Assembly: GCA_039178805.1 (NCBI GenBank)
Contig: JBCDFC010000183.1
Span: 1 to 9,783, forward strand
From: Thermohalobaculum sp039178805
GTDB taxonomy: Bacteria; Pseudomonadota; Alphaproteobacteria; Rhodobacterales; Rhodobacteraceae
Reading direction: 5' to 3'
DNA: 9,783 nt
Shown here: piece by piece, positions 4,562-9,783 of the stretch
Layout of the letters: the number at the start of each line of letters is the position of its first letter
How positions within the stretch are numbered: the first letter of the stretch is position 1
Position numbers and translations under genes: made by a program
The notes under the pieces: model-generated
Database searches by the model: none
The model's input: only the letters and a program-made list of their open reading frames with translations
What the model was told of the DNA's origin: nothing

Positions 4562-7192
4562 TCAAATCAGGTACGTGTCGTCCAAAGTGAAGTCTAGGCC
4601 TTGGACGTTGAAGTCGGAGCTATTCTCGCCGTAGGAGCGCGTGGCGCTGGATCCGGCCCCGTGACCGAACTGCGTGGCCTCGACCAGAAGGCGCGAGAGA
4701 GCGGGCGAGGCGATCTCGATGGGGTAAGATCCGTAGGTGTTCGCCACCTTCACGCCTGGGCCCAAGGCTGACAATTCGGGCCCGATGAGACCTGTCGCAA
4801 GCTCGGTCCCGTCGGCGGCGAAGCTCGTCCAAATGCCCGTCTCCGACAGACCGCCACCGCCCTCGGTCGCGCCCAACATCCCGACATGGAGGGTGACATC
4901 CGTCGCCGGTCGATCGAACGCGAAGATGATCGCTTCGCTTTCGCCGCCATTGTCGTCGTAGAAGTCGATCTGGCCGTCCCAGCGGCTGCCCGGGCCCGCG
5001 ACGCCATAGCCGAAGCTGTTGAACTGCGTCGAGTAGACGACTTCGCCGGGCAGCCCGGACCGGATCATGCCGCTGACGGACACCACGCCGTCCCAGATGT
5101 AACCCCCTGCCCGGTCGGAGGTCAGACCATCTGCCGTGGCGACGAGGTCGTAGGAGACGGCCTGTGCCGGAGGGGGTGTCGGCACGTTGAGCACTTCGTA
5201 GGTGATCGACGCAGGCTCGCTGCTCGCCTGGCCGTCGCTTGCCACCACGCCCACCTCGTAGGTCCCGGCATCGTCGAAATCGGGCGCAACCGTCACAACG
5301 GCACCATCGATGGTCACGAAATCCGGGGCGACGACGAGGCTGTAGCTCAACGCGTCGCCATCGGGATCGCGGAACAGGTGCTGGACATCGATGGTCCGGC
5401 TTTCGCCCTCGGGCACCTCCTGACCGGTCAGCGGGATAAAGACGAAGGGGGCAGCGTTGTCCGAATCGACCGTGATCGCGTCATTGATCGTAAGCTGGAA
5501 GGTCCAGGGCTCACTCGTCGCCAGGCCGTCCGAGGCGACGACGGAAACCGTGTAGACCCCGTCATCGCCATCCTCGGGACGAAAGCGGAGGACCGGGAAG
5601 GGATCGTTCTCGATCGCGACGAAGTCCGGCCCTTCGAGGACTGAGAAGGTGATCGGATCGCCATCCACATCCCGGAACACGGCCGGCAGGGAGTAAGCGA
5701 TCACCCTGCCCTCATCCAACGCCGTCTCCTCAAAGAACGGGCGCCAAGGTTCCGGCGGCTGGTTCGGGGGCGGTCCATCGGCGGGTGTTGTGATCAGGCG
5801 GAAGCGGTCGATATCCATGATCGAACTCGCGCCCCCACGGAACACGAAATGTAGATCCTGCAGGCCTGTCACCGAGCCGAGATCGAGCGCGACCGAATCG
5901 TAGCGCGCCCAACCGCCGGTGTTGCCGGTCGTGTAGCTGGCGAGCAGCGAGCCATCGGGCGCACCGGTCCGCACCTCGACCGTGCCGCCGCCCGAGCCCG
6001 AGGATAACGTGAGTTCGAGTGTCTGCACCGCATCGGCGGTGGCGCCGAAATCCACCGCATCGTAACGCACCCACTCACCATTCTGGGTCGAGCCGATCTG
6101 CCTGTTGCCACCTTGGGTGAAGACATCGACACCTTCTGTCGCGTCGAAGTCTTCGGCCTCGAAGACCTGCACAACTGCGACAGGATCGGGATCGGCGCCC
6201 GTGTTCGCGATCTCGAAACGGTCGATATCCATGATCGAGCGGGGCCCGCCGCGGAACACGAAATGCAGATCCTGGACGCCCGTGACGAAACCGAGGTCGA
6301 GTGCAACGTCATCATAGCTCGCCCAACCGCCAGTGTTTCCTGTCGTGTAGCTGGCGAGGAGCGGCCCTTCGGGCGTGCCGGTGCGCAGCTCAACCGTGCC
6401 ACCCCCCGATCCAGAGGACAGTCTGAGCGTGAGGGTCTTCGCGGTTTCGGGATCGTTGCCGAAGTCGATGCCGTCGTAACGGACCCATTCGCCGTCTTGG
6501 GTCGAGCCGATCTGGCGATTGCCGCCTTGCGTGAAGACGCCGACGCCCACAGTCGCATCGAAATCCTCCGCCTCAAAAACCTGCGTATCCGCGGGCAGGG
6601 GCGGCGGGGGCGGCGAGTCGTTCCCCTCATCGTCACCCACGGTCCCCGCGCTCGTGAAGACGGCGTCGAACTCGGCCGCATCGAGTTGAGTGTCGAAAAG
6701 GCGGACCTCGCCGATCTCACCGGTGAAGAGATGGGTGAGGGGCCCAGCGCTCTCCACCCGCGATGCCCATTGGCTGGCGCCCAAGCTCACCGGTTCCAGA
6801 TTGCCTTGCAGGCCACCCGCATAGCTATTCCGGGCGACGACGCCACCATCGATGTAGAGCGACAGGCCGCCCGACCCGAAGCTCACCGCGATCTCATGCT
6901 GCTGCCCCGCCTCGATCTGGCCGCCGCGAAGCGCGTAGGATGTGTCGTCCGACTGTAGGCGCACATAAACCGCGCCATCGTCGATCCAGATCCCGAAATG
7001 GCCACCGGTTCCGAAGTCTTTGGCGTCTTTGGAAAGAACGCCCTGAAAGCCGCTGACCGCGTCAGGGATGACCGTCAGCGCGAGACTGCCTTCGCTGAGC
7101 GCCCAGATCGGAGCATGGTCGATGATGGTGGCGTCTTCGATCGCTTCTATGGTTGTTCCGGGCAGCGTTAGGATCGGCGCAGGCGTGGTCAT
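4562..7192 (-). CDS. Large secreted LamG/CBM6/cadherin-like carbohydrate-binding protein
   Basis: An 876-residue, strongly acidic, Lys-poor protein. A LamG/concanavalin-like domain spans about 10-180 (LSKDAKDFGTGGHFGIWI, SLYIDGG, GEIGEVRLFD). A Pro linker (193-200) follows, then two CBM6-like modules at 205-328 and 343-466 (EAEDFD, GEWVRYD, GGTVE-R-G, IMDIDRF). Two cadherin/Ig-like repeats come next, about 477-570 and 579-668 (FRDVDGDPITFS, FRDPDGDALSYS, VVASDG). The last domain, 676-876, I do not recognise; it ends DFTLDDTYLI. There is no Sec signal peptide, lipobox or GGxGxD repeat. The domain mix, acidity and hydrophobic C-terminus suit export by a type I system with an uncleaved C-terminal signal, giving a surface or released polysaccharide-binding protein (inference). 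No catalytic domain is identified. The ATG at 7192 is chosen because GGAGAG (7197-7202) lies 4 nt upstream; the open frame to 7357 lacks domain character. Confidence 0.85.
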   Translation of the reverse strand: MTTPAPILTLPGTTIEAIEDATIIDHAPIWALSEGSLALTVIPDAVSGFQGVLSKDAKDFGTGGHFGIWIDDGAVYVRLQSDDTSYALRGGQIEAGQQHEIAVSFGSGGLSLYIDGGVVARNSYAGGLQGNLEPVSLGASQWASRVESAGPLTHLFTGEIGEVRLFDTQLDAAEFDAVFTSAGTVGDDEGNDSPPPPPLPADTQVFEAEDFDATVGVGVFTQGGNRQIGSTQDGEWVRYDGIDFGNDPETAKTLTLRLSSGSGGGTVELRTGTPEGPLLASYTTGNTGGWASYDDVALDLGFVTGVQDLHFVFRGGPRSIMDIDRFEIANTGADPDPVAVVQVFEAEDFDATEGVDVFTQGGNRQIGSTQNGEWVRYDAVDFGATADAVQTLELTLSSGSGGGTVEVRTGAPDGSLLASYTTGNTGGWARYDSVALDLGSVTGLQDLHFVFRGGASSIMDIDRFRLITTPADGPPPNQPPEPWRPFFEETALDEGRVIAYSLPAVFRDVDGDPITFSVLEGPDFVAIENDPFPVLRFRPEDGDDGVYTVSVVASDGLATSEPWTFQLTINDAITVDSDNAAPFVFIPLTGQEVPEGESRTIDVQHLFRDPDGDALSYSLVVAPDFVTIDGAVVTVAPDFDDAGTYEVGVVASDGQASSEPASITYEVLNVPTPPPAQAVSYDLVATADGLTSDRAGGYIWDGVVSVSGMIRSGLPGEVVYSTQFNSFGYGVAGPGSRWDGQIDFYDDNGGESEAIIFAFDRPATDVTLHVGMLGATEGGGGLSETGIWTSFAADGTELATGLIGPELSALGPGVKVANTYGSYPIEIASPALSRLLVEATQFGHGAGSSATRSYGENSSDFNVQGLDFTLDDTYLI
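5795..6580 (-). repeat. In-gene tandem duplication: two CBM6 modules, 414-bp period
   Basis: The segments 6209-6580 and 5795-6166 each encode 124 residues and are offset by exactly 414 bp (138 codons: 124 plus a 14-residue linker). By hand alignment 98 of 124 residues are identical, with no gaps. The differences concentrate in the stretch after the DFG (residues 42-53 of the module), while EAEDFD, FTQGGNRQIGSTQ, ASYTTGNTGGWA and SIMDIDRF are nearly invariant. This indicates a fairly recent internal duplication or ongoing gene conversion. Confidence 0.85.
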
Positions 7193-7519
7193 GGATCTCT
7201 CCGCATCGCGTGGGAAATATCGGCAAGACCTTCGCGATAGGACAGGACCGGACGGCTTGTATTGAACGAGGTTGACCAGTTCCCGCTCGCGCAACCGACA
7301 AGGGCATTGACCGTTCTGGAGGGTTCGGCGCGATCTTGTTTGCCGGCGTGGGGCCATCCGATGCCGCCACGAATGAGCTTGGCCCTTGGAGCCTTCCGAG
7401 GGGCCGGACCGGCCTAAGCCTCAAATCGCGTTGACAATCGGCGCAACCGCGCGGCGAAGTTCCTGGAGAAAGGTTCGATCCGACCAGACCGCCGCCACGC
7501 GCCCGCAGGGAGAGCCAGC
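7193..7519. other. Divergent intergenic region between secreted-protein and HD genes
   Basis: These 327 bp hold both 5' regions. On the plus strand a perfect TTGACA (7431-7436) lies 84 bp before the HD gene, but only a weak -10 (around 7454-7461, GCGAAGTT) follows at 17 bp. A small inverted repeat, GGCC-GGACC-GGCC (about 7402-7415), lies just upstream of it. On the minus strand no convincing promoter was found for the secreted-protein gene. The minus-strand frame stays open through much of this stretch, but its Arg/Pro/Cys-rich translation does not look like protein. Confidence 0.5.
7431..7436 (+). promoter_or_regulatory. Candidate -35 element for the HD-domain gene
   Basis: An exact TTGACA sits in a short AT-richer patch (CAAATCGCGTTGACAATCG) of an otherwise GC-rich gap. 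The -10 at the expected distance is poor, so the promoter may need an activator, or the match may be chance. Confidence 0.35.
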
Positions 7520-8134
7520 ATGAGTGACGACGCCCGCACAGTCTCTTTCACTGCCATGAAGGACGGGACTGCCGAGGACTACGAGCTCCTCGAGAAACTG
7601 GAGGTGCCCTATCTCGCCGGCACTGCGGACAGGTTGCTGAAAGAGCTCGCCCGCCAGGCAGAAGAGACGATGTCGGGCTACAAGATCACGCGGCTCGAAC
7701 ACGGTCTGCAGGCCGCAACCCGCGCCCGGCGCGAGGGGTCGGATATCGACTGGGTCGTGGCTGCCCTATTGCACGATATCGGCGATGGCCTCGCACCCCA
7801 GAACCACGATCGCTTCGCCGCCGAGATCATGCGGCCTTTCATGCGCGAGGAGGTCACCTGGGTCGTCGAGCATCACGGCATCTTCCAGATGTACTACTAC
7901 GCACATCACTATGGCTGGGATCGGGAGCTCCGCGATAAGTACAGCGACAGCCCCTATTACCAGTCCTGCGTGGATTTCTGCGAGCGGTGGGATCAGTCGA
8001 GCTTCGATCCGGAGTATCCGATGGATCCGCTCGAAAGCTTCGAGGACGATGTGCAGGCCGTTTTCGCACGCAAGGCCTATGACAGCGCCGTCACGCAGCA
8101 GGGGGTCGTCGTGGGTCTGCCGCCTCTCGCCTGA
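7520..8134 (+). CDS. HD-domain protein resembling diiron HD-oxygenases (PhnZ/TmpB-like)
   Basis: A 204-residue soluble protein. The core reads ITRLEHGLQAATRAR (56-70), VAALLHDIGDGL (80-91), QNHDRFAAEIM (94-104), VTWVVEHHGIF (112-122), then FCERWDQSSFDPEY (153-166). The candidate metal ligands are H61, H85-D86, H96, H118 or H119, and D158. This six-ligand order matches PhnZ-type mixed-valent diiron oxygenases, which oxidise C-H bonds next to phosphonate, more closely than plain HD phosphohydrolases, and 'LEHALQ...ALLHDIGH' is the related family signature. It differs at the positions I align with the PhnZ substrate gate and phosphonate contact: Tyr54 at the Glu27 position, Met51 at Tyr24, and no Lys four residues after the last His. 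The substrate is therefore probably not 2-amino-1-hydroxyethylphosphonate. ATG 7520 has AGGGAGAG (7507-7514) upstream. It is convergent with the membrane-protein gene (10-bp gap). A hydrolytic role is not excluded. Confidence 0.78.
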   Translation: MSDDARTVSFTAMKDGTAEDYELLEKLEVPYLAGTADRLLKELARQAEETMSGYKITRLEHGLQAATRARREGSDIDWVVAALLHDIGDGLAPQNHDRFAAEIMRPFMREEVTWVVEHHGIFQMYYYAHHYGWDRELRDKYSDSPYYQSCVDFCERWDQSSFDPEYPMDPLESFEDDVQAVFARKAYDSAVTQQGVVVGLPPLA

Positions 8135-8144
8135 GACGGCAGAT

Positions 8145-8801
8145 TCAGAACGACATTGCGAGCGCTATACCGCCGACGGCGACAAGGCTGAGTGCCCAGA
8201 TCCGGTCGAGGTCGAACCAGCCGTGCTTCAGAAACTTGAGGCCGAGCCAGCGGTGGACGCCGTAGGCGAGGCTGCCACCCGTCACCATCATCGCCGCCGT
8301 GTGGGCGACCGCCACCACCAGGGCCACCTTGAGCCCATCCCGCATCAGCACCTCGGCCGCCGCGTGACCGTCATCGACCGCGCCCACCGCGCAGATACCG
8401 AGATAGATCGGCACCAGCATCAAGCCCGCCCCATGGGCGACCGCGATGAGAAACGACCAGAGCGCGAGGCGTGACGGCGGCACGCGGGCGAGAAACCGCG
8501 GATGGCGCGGATTGATCAGGAGCCAGAGGCCGAAGCCCGTCAGGATCAGCGCCGCCCCGATCTGAATTTCCTGCTGCCAGGTCACCAGCAGCGTGAGAAA
8601 GGCGAAGGGCAGCAGCACCGCCAGCATCGCCACCACATGCCCTGCCGAGAGCGCCGCCACCGCCCGCCAAAGCGCCCCTGTCCGACGCTCGAAAAGCGCC
8701 GCAGAAACCGCAAGCGGCCAGCCCATCCCCGGGTTTGCCCCGTGATAGAGACCGCTCGCGATCACTGCGAGCCAGAGTGCTAGTGTACCCTCTACCGCCA
8801 T
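8145..8801 (-). CDS. Six-helix membrane protein, partner of methanethiol oxidase
   Basis: A 218-residue, very hydrophobic inner-membrane protein with about six helices: 7-34, 47-73, 78-96, 111-139, 157-181 and 201-217. Histidines fall inside predicted helices at H20 (in YHGANPGMGW), H55 (SAGHVVAM), H123 (AVAHGAG) and H167 (AVAHTAAM). Repeated AxxHxA motifs in helices recall small metal permeases and accessory proteins (HupE/UreJ, NicO, DsbD-like), so metal transport or delivery is a reasonable inference, but I cannot name the family. It starts 7 bp after the stop of the MtoX-like gene with only a poor Shine-Dalgarno sequence, so its translation is probably coupled to that gene. Methanethiol oxidases of this family are reported to need copper; supplying or handling that metal, or a sulfur product, would explain the pairing (inference). 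Confidence 0.75.
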   Translation of the reverse strand: MAVEGTLALWLAVIASGLYHGANPGMGWPLAVSAALFERRTGALWRAVAALSAGHVVAMLAVLLPFAFLTLLVTWQQEIQIGAALILTGFGLWLLINPRHPRFLARVPPSRLALWSFLIAVAHGAGLMLVPIYLGICAVGAVDDGHAAAEVLMRDGLKVALVVAVAHTAAMMVTGGSLAYGVHRWLGLKFLKHGWFDLDRIWALSLVAVGGIALAMSF

Positions 8802-8808
8802 GAGGCGC

Positions 8809-9783
8809 TCAGGCGTTCGGGTAGCAGAAGCTGTCGGTCGAGCAGTCGCCCCCTTCGAGCCGGATCTGGTGCGCGCGCAGGCCCTTTGGGAAGGTCGGGA
8901 AGAACTTCGGATCGAGCGTGAGCCCGCCGTTCTCCCCTACATCCGCCTTGACCATCGCAGCCCCCCGCTCCCCCGGATAGAACTGATCGTCCCAGGTCGA
9001 GTAGAGCGAGTTGGTCCAGTAGACGCGCTTGCCGTCACGGCTGACTTCGACCATCTGCGGCCCGTAGCCGAAATCCTGCCCGTTCGGGTGCTTCGTCTTC
9101 CGCACTATCCCGCCGAGATGGACCGAGCCCGAAAGCTTCGGGTTCATCGGATCAGACACATCGTATTGCCGCATCTCGCCCGTGCCCCAGCAGGCCACGT
9201 AGAGATAGCGGTCGTCGAGGCTGAGATCGATATCCGTCACCAGCGGCGGCACCGCCTCAAAGCCCTTGAGGAGCGGCGGCAGATCGTCGGCCTTCGCGGG
9301 CTCGGGCGAGATGATCGCAGTCTTTTTCGCGTGGAACTTCCCGTCCTCGCGCCACCAGGTCCAGATCGAGCCTTCGAGGTTCGTCGTATCCACCACCACG
9401 CCGCAGAACCCGTACTCTTTGACCGGGTCATGGGCGGGGCGGATCTCCAGCGCCATCTGGTGGTTCGCGCCAAGATCGATGGTCTGGACGTTCCGCCGCT
9501 CCCGCAGGTTCCAGAAATGAAGGCGGTGACCGTATTTGTTGGAGAGCAGATCCTCGGCGACGATCCCGTTCTCGAATTGGGGTGGCAGGCCCCATTCGGA
9601 GCTGACCATGTAGTCGCGCGGCAGGTTCCACCAGAAATCGTACTGCTTGTCCTGCGGGCCGCGGTCGATCTCATAGCGCCCGATCACCTCGAAGGTCTCG
9701 CAATCCATGATGAAGATGCCCGGCGGGCCGTCGGTCCCATCCGCGCCGCCGCCGCCGAGGGTCGAGACATAGATCCCCTCCGG
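8809..9783 (-). CDS. mtoX: Methanethiol oxidase / 56-kDa selenium-binding protein (MtoX/SBP56), 5' end beyond window
   Basis: The frame is open to the right edge; 324 codons are visible of the family's roughly 430-470, so the N-terminus and any signal peptide are missing. Family landmarks are PEGIYVSTLGGG and PGIFIMDCETFEVIGRYE near the edge, then YDFWWNLPRDYMVSSEWG, ENGIVAEDLL, KYGHRLHFWNLRERR, HQMALEIRPAHDP, PPLVTDIDLSLDDRYLYVAC, WGTGEMRQYDVSDPMNPKL and GPQMVEVSRDGKRVYWTNS. The ending AHQIRLEGGDCSTDSFCYP is typical. The SBP56 beta-propeller family includes bacterial MtoX, which oxidises methanethiol to formaldehyde, H2S and H2O2, and human SELENBP1. In marine bacteria this handles methanethiol from DMSP or DMS breakdown. 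A six-helix membrane protein gene follows after 7 bp. The family is certain; the exact substrate is inferred from characterised homologues. Confidence 0.93.
   Translation of the reverse strand, partial: PEGIYVSTLGGGGADGTDGPPGIFIMDCETFEVIGRYEIDRGPQDKQYDFWWNLPRDYMVSSEWGLPPQFENGIVAEDLLSNKYGHRLHFWNLRERRNVQTIDLGANHQMALEIRPAHDPVKEYGFCGVVVDTTNLEGSIWTWWREDGKFHAKKTAIISPEPAKADDLPPLLKGFEAVPPLVTDIDLSLDDRYLYVACWGTGEMRQYDVSDPMNPKLSGSVHLGGIVRKTKHPNGQDFGYGPQMVEVSRDGKRVYWTNSLYSTWDDQFYPGERGAAMVKADVGENGGLTLDPKFFPTFPKGLRAHQIRLEGGDCSTDSFCYPNA

Noticed and set aside
4464..4565. N-terminal extension of the AraC-family protein to 4565
   Set aside because: The added 34 residues are Arg-rich and outside the cupin, and ATG 4463 has a better ribosome site. 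The extension would also overlap the end of the upstream gene.
6113..6958. 281-codon open frame on the plus strand opposite the CBM6/LamG coding region
   Set aside because: It mirrors the minus-strand gene. Its translation is Arg/Asp-rich with no motif, while the minus frame has clear repeated domains. Long antisense frames are expected at this GC content.
7193..7357. Upstream extension of the large secreted protein to a start at 7357
   Set aside because: The extra 55 residues are Arg/Cys-rich with no domain or signal character, whereas ATG 7192 has a ribosome site and opens directly onto the LamG region.
7402..7415. GGCC-GGACC-GGCC inverted repeat as a terminator or operator
   Set aside because: Arms of only 4 bp in GC-rich DNA, with no T-tract and no second copy; chance is likely.
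1..9783. Search for tRNA/rRNA genes, CRISPR arrays, transposases, phage or toxin-antitoxin genes
   Set aside because: Nothing resembling these was seen on either strand; apart from the repeat cluster the window is ordinary chromosomal coding DNA.

Overview
This is a GC-rich, densely coded piece of bacterial chromosome. Gene content and protein style point to an alphaproteobacterium, most likely Rhodobacteraceae (Roseobacter-type). The supporting signs are a 4-hydroxybenzoate hydroxylase, a TRAP-transporter remnant, an SBP56/methanethiol oxidase, acidic LamG/CBM6 secreted proteins, and the short palindromic repeats common in Alphaproteobacteria. The assignment is inference, not proof.

Left part (1-2588, all on the minus strand). 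In transcription order this holds two small class I SAM-dependent methyltransferases (2588-1929 and 1910-1197), a cluster of short palindromic repeats, the C-terminal stub of a TRAP large permease (DctM-like), and the first 262 codons of pobA, which runs off the left edge. The stub stops inside the pobA ribosome-binding region. An ancestral TRAP transporter/pobA operon therefore seems to have lost its transporter genes, leaving pobA behind a methyltransferase pair. A repeat also supplies the tail of the second methyltransferase.

Centre (2589-4463). A LysR-type regulator (2677-3618) is divergent from the methyltransferases. The 88-bp gap carries an inverted repeat placed between a good -35/-10 pair for lysR, and the predicted transcript starts almost at the lysR ATG (leaderless). 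Convergent to lysR, with stop codons overlapping, is an AraC-family regulator with an N-terminal cupin (4463-3615).

Right-centre (4562-7192, minus). A single 876-residue acidic protein has the order LamG-like domain, two near-identical CBM6-like modules, two cadherin/Ig-like repeats, and a 200-residue C-terminal domain I do not recognise. It has no Sec signal and no catalytic domain I can identify, and is probably a type I-secreted carbohydrate-binding surface protein. A 327-bp gap separates it from a divergent HD-domain protein (7520-8134) whose metal-ligand pattern resembles the diiron HD-oxygenases (PhnZ/TmpB-like), but with different residues at the substrate positions.

Right edge (8145-9783, minus). 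A six-helix membrane protein with buried histidines follows, 7 bp downstream of a 56-kDa selenium-binding protein/methanethiol oxidase (MtoX-like) that runs off the right edge. The two look like one operon for volatile sulfur metabolism and possibly its metal supply.

No tRNA, rRNA, CRISPR array, transposase or phage gene was seen. The most unusual items are the repeat-associated decay and probable rewiring upstream of pobA, the unassigned HD-oxygenase-like protein, the new-looking C-terminal domain of the large secreted protein, and the His-rich membrane partner of MtoX.
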